A stretch of 64,000 nucleotides of DNA from NCBI GenBank assembly GCA_028281285.1, contig JANQKF010000008.1, forward strand, positions 155,505 through 219,504, in the 5' to 3' direction. This DNA comes from Cyclobacteriaceae bacterium (GTDB lineage: Bacteria; Bacteroidota; Bacteroidia; Cytophagales; Cyclobacteriaceae). Position numbers and translations under genes: made by a program. Positions within the stretch are counted from its first letter, which is position 1. Each line of letters begins with the position of its first letter. Of this stretch, positions 47,254-56,208 are shown in pieces. Under the pieces are notes generated by a model. That model was not told where the DNA came from and did not search any database. It saw only the letters and a list, made by a program, of their open reading frames with translations.

Positions 47254-48027
47254 ATGAAGACAAAAAAAGAAATCGTTGACAATTGGTTACCCAGATATAC
47301 AGGTGTAGATCTTGAAGAGTTTGGAGAGTATATTCTGCTCACCAATTTTGGCAACTACGTTCACATGTTTGCCAAAAAATTTGGTGTTCCCGTGGACGGT
47401 CAGGATCGCCCCATGCAATCGGCCACGGCTGAAAACATCACCATTATTAATTTTGGAATGGGCAGTGCGATGGCTGCCACCATCATGGATCTACTTTCGG
47501 CCATAAAGCCAAAAGCCTTGTTATTTTTGGGCAAGTGTGGTGGACTTAAGAAAAAAACGGCACTTGGTGATTTGATACTCCCCATTGCAGCGATAAGAGG
47601 TGAAGGAACATCAAATGACTATATGCCTGCCGAAATTCCTGCGCTGCCCTCCTTCCGTTTGCAGCGTTCAGTCTCCTCCGTGATCAAAAGGTATGAGAGA
47701 GATTACTGGACGGGGACTTGTTACACGATGAACCGTAGAGTGTGGGAGCATGATGAGGAATTCAAGTCATACCTCGAGAGTACTCGAGCGATGGCTGTAG
47801 ATATGGAAACCGCAACGATTTTTACCGTGGGTTTTGTTAACGAAATTCCGAGAGGTGCCCTATTATTGGTATCCGACAATCCCATGATCCCTGAGGGTGT
47901 CAAGACTGAAGAAAGTGACAAAAAAGTAACCGGAAATTTTGTAGACACACACCTTGAAATTGGAATTGATTCACTTCGTGAATTAAGAGATTCCGGTGAT
48001 TCTGTTAAGCATATGAGATTTGAGTGA
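47254..48027 (+). CDS. amn: AMP nucleosidase
   Basis: NFGMGSAMAATIMDLLSAIKPKALLFLGKCGGLKKK...AMAVDMETATIFTVGF. Confidence 0.9.
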   Translation: MKTKKEIVDNWLPRYTGVDLEEFGEYILLTNFGNYVHMFAKKFGVPVDGQDRPMQSATAENITIINFGMGSAMAATIMDLLSAIKPKALLFLGKCGGLKKKTALGDLILPIAAIRGEGTSNDYMPAEIPALPSFRLQRSVSSVIKRYERDYWTGTCYTMNRRVWEHDEEFKSYLESTRAMAVDMETATIFTVGFVNEIPRGALLLVSDNPMIPEGVKTEESDKKVTGNFVDTHLEIGIDSLRELRDSGDSVKHMRFE

Positions 48028-48099
48028 TTGCCAATGGAATAGCTTCCTCTCCTGCCGATTTATATTTGCAGAATGTTCAAAAAACCGTCACCCTAATTC

Positions 48100-49407
48100 T
48101 CAATCTTCCAGACTTGGTCTATTGTTAATTACTACTCCCCGAAGCAAAATAAACCCTATTACGAAAAATACACCTAAGGCCAATACACTATTCCTCATAC
48201 TACCTGTAAGGTGGTCAATCAGCCCATAAGCCAAGGTGCCCATAACAATGGACACATTGTAGGTAACATCGTAGAAGCTGAAGTATGAAGCGTGGTCAAT
48301 CGTATCCTGAGGTATCAGCTTGGAATAGGTAGCTCTGGAGAGTGCCTGTATCCCCCCCATCACCATACCGACAACAAAGGCCAATGCATAGAACTGCATT
48401 GTAGAGTTCACGAAATAAGCCGCAAAACAGACTCCGATCCAAATGATGATCATTATAGACAATGACATCACATTCCCTTTGTTCTCAGAAACTCTTGCAA
48501 ATAGATAAGACCCGCCAATAGCAACTATCTGAATGATTAATACAGTCATGATCAGATCACTGGTCTCCATCTGCAGCTCAGTTGTCCCAAACAATGTAGC
48601 CAGGTACATCACAGCCTGAACACCGGCATTGTAAAAGAAGAAGGCGACTAAATAGCGCTTCAGTTTAGGCAGATCCCTTAAGCTCTTATAGACTTTCCTT
48701 ATCTCCTCGTACCCTTTGGACCAAATCTTTGAAGTGGTGGTTTTTCCATAGGGGTTGTTGGGAAGACGCCTAAAAGGGATTTGACTAAAGCCTGCCCACC
48801 AAATGGCCACCGTCAGGAAGGATATTTTTGCGGGCATTGAACCTTCCTCTAGTCCAAAAGCCTCAGGCATCTGGATCATGGCCAAATTCAGAATCAATAG
48901 AAGCACACTTCCGATATAGCCAAAGGAGTAGCCCCTGGCACTCAAACGATCATATCGATCTTCTGAGGCGATCTCCGGAAGAAACGCGTCATAGAACACT
49001 AAGCTTCCTGAGTACCCGATACTGGCCAAAACGGCCATAAGAATACCAAACTCAATATTCTCACCTTCAAAAAAGAACAAACCGGCACAAGCCAAGGCTC
49101 CCAAATAGGCGAATATCTTGAGGAAAAACTTTTTCTTTCCACCGTAATCGGCCATACCTGTCAGCAAAGGAAGAATTAAGGCCGTGAATAAAAAGGAAAA
49201 CGATAAGGCATAAGAATAGAGCACTGTATTGGGAAGCTCCCAGCCAAAGAATGAAACAATACCTGATCCATCAACACCTTTTGTTACCTCCTCATAGTAA
49301 ATAGGAAAAACCGCTGTTGTGATGGTAAGTGAGTAGACGGAGTTGGCCCAGTCGTACATGCACCAGGCATTGGTGATGCGCTTATTGTTAAGTTCTAGTT
49401 TGGTCAT
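48100..49407 (-). CDS. MFS transporter, UMF1/Atg22-like
   Basis: AWCMYDWANSVYSLTITTAVFPIYYE; 12-TM-like; MGGIQALSRATYSKLIP. Confidence 0.9.
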   Translation of the reverse strand: MTKLELNNKRITNAWCMYDWANSVYSLTITTAVFPIYYEEVTKGVDGSGIVSFFGWELPNTVLYSYALSFSFLFTALILPLLTGMADYGGKKKFFLKIFAYLGALACAGLFFFEGENIEFGILMAVLASIGYSGSLVFYDAFLPEIASEDRYDRLSARGYSFGYIGSVLLLILNLAMIQMPEAFGLEEGSMPAKISFLTVAIWWAGFSQIPFRRLPNNPYGKTTTSKIWSKGYEEIRKVYKSLRDLPKLKRYLVAFFFYNAGVQAVMYLATLFGTTELQMETSDLIMTVLIIQIVAIGGSYLFARVSENKGNVMSLSIMIIIWIGVCFAAYFVNSTMQFYALAFVVGMVMGGIQALSRATYSKLIPQDTIDHASYFSFYDVTYNVSIVMGTLAYGLIDHLTGSMRNSVLALGVFFVIGFILLRGVVINNRPSLED

Positions 49408-49413
49408 AAAAAA

Positions 49414-49439
49414 AAGAGGCGATTGATCGGCCGCCTCTT
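49414..49439 (-). terminator. Terminator of exbD cluster, abutting MFS start codon
   Basis: AAGAGGCG...CGCCTCTT, minus-strand T-run leading into ATG at 49407. Confidence 0.75.
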
Positions 49440-49458
49440 AATTTATGAAATAAAACTT

Positions 49459-49917
49459 TTAGTTGTCCTTAGATTTGGTTGGTGCGGCATACATGATTTT
49501 CCTCGCATTGGCCTTGCGTAGCTCTGTTTGAATATCAACAATGATGCCCATCTCGGTTTCCTTATCAACCTTCATTGATACTGTCAGTTGGTCCCGCTCA
49601 GATTCTGACAATTTATATTTTTCCTCATTTACCCATTGGGCAATTTGGTCCAGATCCACAAAGGCATCGGTGGCTTGAACCAATTCCTCCGTTCCCCAAA
49701 TTTCCGATTTCGGGGCACCGACATAAATGTGTGCCACCAGGTCCTTCCTTTCAAGCTTAATTAATTGTTCAGCTCGTGGTATTCGTTGTTCTACTTTGAT
49801 CTCGGTTTCCCTCAGTACGGTCGTTACCATAAAAAAGAAAAGCAACATGAAAATAATGTCGGGAAGTGCTGCGGTAGGGATATCTTGATTAGATTCGGTT
49901 TTCTTCTTGAATTTCAT
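49459..49917 (-). CDS. ExbD/TolR-type biopolymer transporter
   Basis: AALPDIIFMLLFFFMVTTVLRETEIKVEQ. Confidence 0.92.
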   Translation of the reverse strand: MKFKKKTESNQDIPTAALPDIIFMLLFFFMVTTVLRETEIKVEQRIPRAEQLIKLERKDLVAHIYVGAPKSEIWGTEELVQATDAFVDLDQIAQWVNEEKYKLSESERDQLTVSMKVDKETEMGIIVDIQTELRKANARKIMYAAPTKSKDN

Positions 49918-49974
49918 TATTAACTAATTATATAGTTAATAAACTAAAAATTAAGTTAATTTCCAAAAAAAGAA

Positions 49975-49993
49975 GGCCTCAAAATTTGAGGCC
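49975..49993 (-). terminator. Terminator between two exbD paralogs
   Basis: Perfect palindrome GGCCTCAAAATTTGAGGCC followed (minus strand) by TTCTTTTTTT. Confidence 0.8.
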
Positions 49994-50017
49994 CCTTATA
50001 TTTGATAAAGTTATTCC

Positions 50018-50479
50018 TTAATTATCACTTGTCTTAGTTGGTGCAGCGTACATGATCTTTCTCGCATTCGCTTCTCTCAATTCTGTCTGAACATCAACGA
50101 TGATTCCCATTTTGGTTTCCTGGTCTACCTTCATTGAAACTGTGATCTGATCACGTTCTACTTCACTCAACTTATCTTTTTCCTGGTTGACCCACTGAAC
50201 AATACCATCAATGCCTATAAACGCATCATTAGCCTGAATCAATGGCTCGTCTCCTAAAGAGGAATCTTTTGGTTTCCCTATATACAAGTAAGTTACCAAC
50301 TTCTTTTTCTCCAGCTTCACCAACTGTTCTGCTCTAGGAATTTTCTGCTCCACTTTGATTTCGGTTTCCCTCAATACAGTAGTCACCATAAAGAAGAACA
50401 AAAGCATGAAAATAATATCCGGAAGTGCTGCGGTAGGTATATCCTGACTCGACTCACTTTTCTTTTTAAACTTTGACAT
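50018..50479 (-). CDS. ExbD/TolR-type biopolymer transporter, near-duplicate of 49459..49917
   Basis: SKFKKKSESSQDIPTAALPDIIFMLLFFFMVTTVLRETEIKVEQKIPRAEQL. Confidence 0.92.
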   Translation of the reverse strand: MSKFKKKSESSQDIPTAALPDIIFMLLFFFMVTTVLRETEIKVEQKIPRAEQLVKLEKKKLVTYLYIGKPKDSSLGDEPLIQANDAFIGIDGIVQWVNQEKDKLSEVERDQITVSMKVDQETKMGIIVDVQTELREANARKIMYAAPTKTSDN

Positions 50480-50480
50480 A

Positions 50481-51143
50481 TTATCCTCCTACTTTAGTTG
50501 GTTCTGCAATTGAAATCGCTTTCGGAATACCGGACCTTGCCTTATCGTAAAGTGCTTTATCTCTAGGGTCATTTTTGTTGAGTTTCCTGTACTCTTCGTC
50601 AGTCAGGCCTACTCTTTCTCCATAGATTCTGTTATAAGCCGCATTCAACTCATCAAGAATTTGAATGAAAATCTCATAACTACTTCCACGGTCGGCTTTT
50701 ACAGAAACGATAGCTTCACTAGGTCCGTCAGAGGACTCCTTAGTACCCAAATTTCTGTTAATATAAGCTTTCATACTTGCCGGTAGTGAATTATAAGTCT
50801 CTTTGTCACTCACTTTAGCGGCTCCTCTTTTTACATCACTTGGAGCACCAAAGTTCAAAACAAAGTCATAGACCATACCTCTGATTTGACTTACATCATC
50901 CATAGGCTCTTCTTCCACCAACAATCTATCTGCAGAATTCACCTGAATCTTGAAGATGTTTCTCTGCTGTTGTTTGATCTCAATAGGCTTATCATCCTCT
51001 TGTTTTGGAGGAAGAAGCAGGGTAAGACCTTTGTTGGTGGCAATTTGTGTGGTTACGAGGAAGAATATCAAAAGAAGGAATGCGATGTCGGCCATTGAGC
51101 CGGCATTCACCTCTTGACTTCCTCTGCCTTTACTTCTTGCCAT
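50481..51143 (-). CDS. ExbD/TolR-type protein, extended (220 aa)
   Basis: VNAGSMADIAFLLLIFFLVTTQIATNKGLTLLLPP. Confidence 0.9.
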   Translation of the reverse strand: MARSKGRGSQEVNAGSMADIAFLLLIFFLVTTQIATNKGLTLLLPPKQEDDKPIEIKQQQRNIFKIQVNSADRLLVEEEPMDDVSQIRGMVYDFVLNFGAPSDVKRGAAKVSDKETYNSLPASMKAYINRNLGTKESSDGPSEAIVSVKADRGSSYEIFIQILDELNAAYNRIYGERVGLTDEEYRKLNKNDPRDKALYDKARSGIPKAISIAEPTKVGG

Positions 51144-51149
51144 AGTCGA

Positions 51150-51512
51150 TTAGTTAAAGATTCTTGCTACTGAAGAATATACCAGACCAACCACAGCGAG
51201 TACGAAGAGCACCAATGTGGTTGTCATTGCACCTCCAACCAATTTGTACAGGTTCCCGGTAGACTCTGCTGTTGGGTCGATTTCCGCGGCTTCAAAAGCA
51301 GCAGAAGTTACACTATCAAATTCAGTTGGTGCCATTGAGTAGCCGATAAAGAATATGACTACCAAAACAACAATTCCAATTCCGGACTTAATCAAGGATT
51401 TTGTATTACTCAATGAATTGATAAGATTCATCACAATTGCCGAAATCGCTGCAATTGCCAAGAGCGCAAAAGCTCCGTAAAGTCCTATATTAATTAACTG
51501 ATCACTGTCCAT
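51150..51512 (-). CDS. Small membrane protein in TolQ/ExbD cluster
   Basis: 120 aa with three hydrophobic segments; operon position. Confidence 0.7.
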   Translation of the reverse strand: MDSDQLINIGLYGAFALLAIAAISAIVMNLINSLSNTKSLIKSGIGIVVLVVIFFIGYSMAPTEFDSVTSAAFEAAEIDPTAESTGNLYKLVGGAMTTTLVLFVLAVVGLVYSSVARIFN

Positions 51513-51532
51513 ATCTCAACAATTTTCAGTGA

Positions 51533-52333
51533 TTACTTAGAAAGATTGTGCTTTACAAGGATGTCAACCAAGGAGATCGAAGCATCTTCCATTGAGTTAA
51601 CAATTGAATCAATTTTTGATACACAGTAGTTGTAGAACAACTGAAGAATGATAGCCACAATTAGACCGGCAACAGTTGTCAAAAGTGCTACTTTAATACC
51701 TCCCGCAACAAGTGATGGAGAAATATCCCCAGCCGCTTGAATAGAGTCAAAGGCGCCAATCATACCGATTACCGTACCCATGAAACCAAGCATTGGTGCA
51801 AGAGAGATAAATAGTGAAATCCAAACCAGACCTCTCTCCAGTCGTCCCATTTCAACGGAACCGTAAGCGATCACGGATTTTTCTACCATCTCAATTCCCT
51901 CCGACATTCTCATTAAACCTTGAGTAAAGATAGAAGCCACAGGACCTCTGGTTCCTTTTGTAACATCTTTGGCCGCTTCAACACCCCCAGACTGCAATGC
52001 GTCTTCCACTTTGGTTAGAAGTTTCTGAGTGTTGGTAGTAGCAAGGTTCAAGCTAATGATTCTTTCAATGGCGATGGCCAATCCAAGAATCAAACAGATC
52101 AATACCGGTGACATAAAGGTTGGGTCACCTTCAATGAACTTTTGCTTAATGATTTGATCGAATGACTGATCTGCTTCCTCTGGCATTTCATCGGTATAAT
52201 CTGCAGCCACAGGGATTGCCTCCTCAACAGCAGCTGTATCTGCAGCAGTTGTATCCTGATCATCCTGCGCAGCAGCATTAAATCCCAGCGACATAACAGC
52301 CAAGATCATCATCAATGAGAATAACTTTTTCAT
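51533..52333 (-). CDS. MotA/TolQ/ExbB proton channel family
   Basis: SLFISLAPMLGFMGTVIGMIGAFDSIQAAGDISPSLVAGGIKVALLTTVAGLIVAI. Confidence 0.94.
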   Translation of the reverse strand: MKKLFSLMMILAVMSLGFNAAAQDDQDTTAADTAAVEEAIPVAADYTDEMPEEADQSFDQIIKQKFIEGDPTFMSPVLICLILGLAIAIERIISLNLATTNTQKLLTKVEDALQSGGVEAAKDVTKGTRGPVASIFTQGLMRMSEGIEMVEKSVIAYGSVEMGRLERGLVWISLFISLAPMLGFMGTVIGMIGAFDSIQAAGDISPSLVAGGIKVALLTTVAGLIVAIILQLFYNYCVSKIDSIVNSMEDASISLVDILVKHNLSK

Positions 52334-52496
52334 AGTCTAGTTTTGATTAATTAAGGTTAAAACAGTTTCTAAATTATTAATAAATCTTTTGAAAAGAAAT
52401 TTATACTTAAGTTTTTAGTTGATAGTGCAGGGACTCGTGCAATTCCAGGGTTAAACCGAAACAGAACGCTCCTTATTCCCACTCCATACTTAGTTG

Positions 52497-52584
52497 CGGA
52501 GAGAGAGGGATTCGAACCCTCGATACCCTTTCGGGGTATACACACTTTCCAGGCGTGCTCCTTCAGCCACTCGGACACCTCTCC
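52497..52584 (-). tRNA. tRNA-Ser (GGA)
   Basis: Reverse strand ggagaggtgtccgagtggctgaaggagcacgcctGGAaagtgtgtataccccgaaagggtatcgagggttcgaatccctctctctcc; long class II variable arm. Confidence 0.94.
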
Positions 52585-52674
52585 TCCCAATTTGCGCTTC
52601 TCGCAGCGTGGCAAATAAATCAATAAAAAAAGCCATATGCAAGCCCATTTCTGTTTTTTACATGAGCTTAACGA

Positions 52675-53742
52675 TTAGGTCATTTCACCTGATACGGGCT
52701 TCTTTAAGAAGGATTTAAGTTCTTCCTGATTCTGAAAGTTGGCCAATCCATACATGAGTTTTGTAGTGGCTGCCTCGGTGGTCATATCATGTCCACTGAT
52801 CACTCCAATTTTGTCAAGTGCACTACTCGCCTGGTACTTACCCTGCACCACTCTGCCTCCATTGCATTGTGAGACATTCAGAATCACTTTTCCGGAGTCA
52901 ATAGCATCTCGCAGTTCTTTCAAAAACCATGGTTCGTTCGGAACGTTCCCTGAGCCATAACTTTCCAATACTATACCTTTAAGGTTCTTGGTGTTAAACA
53001 AACCATGAACAACATTCAGATTGATTCCGGGGAACAACTTAAGTACGACAATGGAATCGTCCATCATGGTATTGATTGATAGAGTGCTGGATGAATCAGC
53101 CAAACGGATTGCGGCTGAATTGTAGTCAATCGTGATTCCGGCTTCTGCCAAAACGGGATAATTCTCACTCTCAAACGCATCAAAATGATTCGATTCAACT
53201 TTTTTAGCCCGGTTTCCTCGAATCAATAAATGGTTAAAGAAAATACAGACTTCAGGGACAAGCGGTTTATCCGCCTTGTATGCAGAAGCTATTTCCAAAG
53301 CTCCTATGAAATTCTCTCTGGCATCGGACCTCGGAGATCCAATAGGCAACTGTGCCCCCGTAAAAATGACAGGCTTATTTAGGTTCCGCAACATAAAGCT
53401 CAAGGCTGATGCCGTATAAGCCATTGTATCCGTACCATGCAACACAATGAAGCCATCAAAACCTTCATAATGTTCAGCGATGATCTTAGCGATATCACCC
53501 CATTGATCAATTCTGATATTGGATGAATCTATGGGTGGATCAAACGAAATCACAGAGAGTCGAAGTCGCAACTCCTTGAGAATTGGTAATCGAGAAAGGA
53601 CATGCCCAAACTCCATGGGGGTTAAAGCACCCTCTTCGTTATAGCCCATTCCCAATGTCCCCCCGGTATAAATGATCAATAACCGAGCTCTGGCTTCTCC
53701 TTCGAACTCAAGGTGTATATCTTCAATTTCAAACTTATTCAT
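52675..53742 (-). CDS. ansA: Type I L-asparaginase
   Basis: LLIIYTGGTLGMGYNEEGALTP, FIVLHGTDTMAYTASALSFML, GSPRSDARENFIGAL. Confidence 0.95.
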   Translation of the reverse strand: MNKFEIEDIHLEFEGEARARLLIIYTGGTLGMGYNEEGALTPMEFGHVLSRLPILKELRLRLSVISFDPPIDSSNIRIDQWGDIAKIIAEHYEGFDGFIVLHGTDTMAYTASALSFMLRNLNKPVIFTGAQLPIGSPRSDARENFIGALEIASAYKADKPLVPEVCIFFNHLLIRGNRAKKVESNHFDAFESENYPVLAEAGITIDYNSAAIRLADSSSTLSINTMMDDSIVVLKLFPGINLNVVHGLFNTKNLKGIVLESYGSGNVPNEPWFLKELRDAIDSGKVILNVSQCNGGRVVQGKYQASSALDKIGVISGHDMTTEAATTKLMYGLANFQNQEELKSFLKKPVSGEMT

Positions 53743-54502
53743 CTACCTTAAATAGTCTATTGGCGTTTTGATCTGTGATATCTTCGATTGTACGGATATT
53801 GGTTTGTCGCAAATCGGCAATACGCTGGGCAATCAGTTTTAAATAACTCGGTTCATTTCGCTTTCCTCGGTAAGGCACTGGAGCAAGATAAGGGCTATCT
53901 GTTTCCAGCACTACATTGTCCATTTCAATCAATGGCACGACCTTGTCCATCCCCGCGTTCTTGAAAGTGGTCACTCCTCCCAGCCCAATAAAGAAACCAA
54001 GCTTTCTAATTCGCTCGGCCTGTTGCACAGTTCCGTTAAAGCAATGAAAAACTCCGGTAAAATGATCTTCTTTCATTTCCTCTACCAAATCAATTGTTAG
54101 GTCGAGTGATTCCCGACAGTGGATTATAATTGGCAGGCTATGTTCCTTTGCCCAGCTACACTGAATTCTAAATGCCTCAATTTGCTCTTCTTTGTATGAC
54201 TTATCCCAATACAAGTCTGTACCGATTTCTCCTATGGCTGGAAAGGTTCTTTTCGACAACCACTCTTCAACCATGTAAAGTTCTTTTTCAAAGTCCTTCT
54301 TTACGTAACAAGGATGCAATCCCATGGTAGCCATACAATAGTCGGGGTTCTTCATTTCAAGCTCCAACATGCCATCGATTGAAGTATGATCGATATTGGG
54401 CATATAAATCTTCCTGACCCCAACTTCCTGGCTTCTTTCCAGGATTTCCGAAATATCGGTCTTAAAGTCATCCAGATATATATGTGCGTGGGTCTCTATC
54501 AT
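53735..54502 (-). CDS. TatD family hydrolase
   Basis: IETHAHIYLDDF, GLHPCYV, IGEIGTDLYWD, IHCRES, ETDSPYLAPVPYRGKRNEP. Confidence 0.95.
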   Translation of the reverse strand: MIETHAHIYLDDFKTDISEILERSQEVGVRKIYMPNIDHTSIDGMLELEMKNPDYCMATMGLHPCYVKKDFEKELYMVEEWLSKRTFPAIGEIGTDLYWDKSYKEEQIEAFRIQCSWAKEHSLPIIIHCRESLDLTIDLVEEMKEDHFTGVFHCFNGTVQQAERIRKLGFFIGLGGVTTFKNAGMDKVVPLIEMDNVVLETDSPYLAPVPYRGKRNEPSYLKLIAQRIADLRQTNIRTIEDITDQNANRLFKVDE

Positions 54503-55594
54503 TTAATGTTTCCTTCCTTTCCAACTGACTTTGCCCACAAACATAAGACGAAGCAGCGCAATTGTATCAAGGAGGCTAATAATAATTGGTTCAAGGTAAT
54601 AATAGACCGACAGCCTGGCACCAGATCTTAGTTCCATGAAATAAAATTTGAGTTGGGAAGAGGTCATTCCATAGATTATAATACCAATGGCCAAATCAAC
54701 CTCCCGGAAGAGAGCCACTACTGCAAAAATGATCCACAATCGCGCAAAAACAGCTGGAATAGCAAGAAGCCAATGATGAACGAAGACCCCGTTCATCCAT
54801 CTACACCTCTGAACAATAATATCATTGAAGCTTTGCTGTGGTTTAGTCTTAGCATAGCCCGTTCGAGTCACCATTTGACTGGTCTTAAAGCCCTCCCTCT
54901 GAAACAACTGAAGAAGCCCTAAATCCTCAACGTCCGTTGGTCCGAGCGTTCTAAAACCCCCAACTTCATCATATGACGATCTTTTAAACCCCATATTATT
55001 ACCCAGAATAGAAATAGGCCGGTAAAGGTCGGCCATTGACTTCATTGAATGAAGTACTACCTGCCAGTCAAAGTATTGGATCCACGCCCACTTCCCAGGA
55101 CGCAATATTTGAGTATATCCGCTGATCATGTCGTAACCAGCCATGAGTTCGGCAACCATACGTCTTAACCAATCTTTGGTCACCACCATGTCCGCATCAA
55201 TAATCACCACATATTCTGTATCACTGGCATCCACCAACTGGTTCAATACATTTCCTTTTGCAATTAGCCCTTCTTTTTCGTGCTCAATATCCAAAGCTCT
55301 TATCATTGGATACTTATGTTCGCAACTCTTGATTATTTCTTTGGTATTATCATCCGAATTATCATTTCCTACCAGAATATTGAATTGACCTTCCGGATAA
55401 TCGCTCTGCACTATTGACTTAAGGCAGTCTGAAATATTGTGCTCTTCATTCCTTGCACAAACAAGCACCGTGACTTTGGGCAGATCATCATGCACCGGAT
55501 ATTCGGTTACTTTGAAATCAATTATGAAGGAGAGAATGAGAACCAGCTCGAAAAGCACCAAAAGTGTATAAATTATGAATAGCACGGTCATCAT
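54503..55594 (-). CDS. Membrane glycosyltransferase family 2
   Basis: VTVLVCARNEEHNISDCLKSI...YVVIIDADMVV...QRCRWMNG. Confidence 0.92.
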   Translation of the reverse strand: MMTVLFIIYTLLVLFELVLILSFIIDFKVTEYPVHDDLPKVTVLVCARNEEHNISDCLKSIVQSDYPEGQFNILVGNDNSDDNTKEIIKSCEHKYPMIRALDIEHEKEGLIAKGNVLNQLVDASDTEYVVIIDADMVVTKDWLRRMVAELMAGYDMISGYTQILRPGKWAWIQYFDWQVVLHSMKSMADLYRPISILGNNMGFKRSSYDEVGGFRTLGPTDVEDLGLLQLFQREGFKTSQMVTRTGYAKTKPQQSFNDIIVQRCRWMNGVFVHHWLLAIPAVFARLWIIFAVVALFREVDLAIGIIIYGMTSSQLKFYFMELRSGARLSVYYYLEPIIISLLDTIALLRLMFVGKVSWKGRKH

Positions 55595-56208
55595 AAGCGG
55601 GCAAATCCATAACCTTTTTCAAAAAAGAATTTTAGGTACCTGGGCAAAACGAATTTGAGATTCTCGAACGCTTTGATGTGATCATGGAAGACGACTATGC
55701 TTCCGGGAGTAGTACACTTCACAGACTTTTTGAGAATTACTTCCGGATCAAGAGTCTGAGAAAAATCACCGGTTAATACATCCCACATCACAAGTTGCTT
55801 TGTCTTTAATTCTTTGATCTGAGATCGAGTAATTCTTCCATAAGGTGGCCGAAACAAACTTGAGTTTAGATGTTTGCCAATTTCTTCATCAGCTAGTACA
55901 ACATTCTCAATATATTCATCGGTCGATGTTTTCCAACCGTTGAGGTGATTGTAGGTATGGTTACCAACACTATGCCCCTGATTGATTATTTTATTAAAAA
56001 TATCCCGATGTTTTCTAACATTGTCACCCACACAGAAAAAGGTAGCCTTAGCATTAAATATTGCCAGTTCATCGAGAACCCAAGGCGTCACCTCCGGTAT
56101 TGGGCCATCGTCAAAAGTCAGATAGATTTTCTTCTGCGCAGTCGTTTTCCTCCAAACTAAAGAAGGATAAATTTTTTGTATGAGTTTGGGAGTTCTATGA
56201 AGAAACAT
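55591..56208 (-). CDS. Polysaccharide deacetylase (NodB homology domain)
   Basis: KIYLTFDDGPIPEVTPWVLDEL...GHSVGNHTYNHLNG...FRPPYGRIT. Confidence 0.95.
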   Translation of the reverse strand: MFLHRTPKLIQKIYPSLVWRKTTAQKKIYLTFDDGPIPEVTPWVLDELAIFNAKATFFCVGDNVRKHRDIFNKIINQGHSVGNHTYNHLNGWKTSTDEYIENVVLADEEIGKHLNSSLFRPPYGRITRSQIKELKTKQLVMWDVLTGDFSQTLDPEVILKKSVKCTTPGSIVVFHDHIKAFENLKFVLPRYLKFFFEKGYGFARL

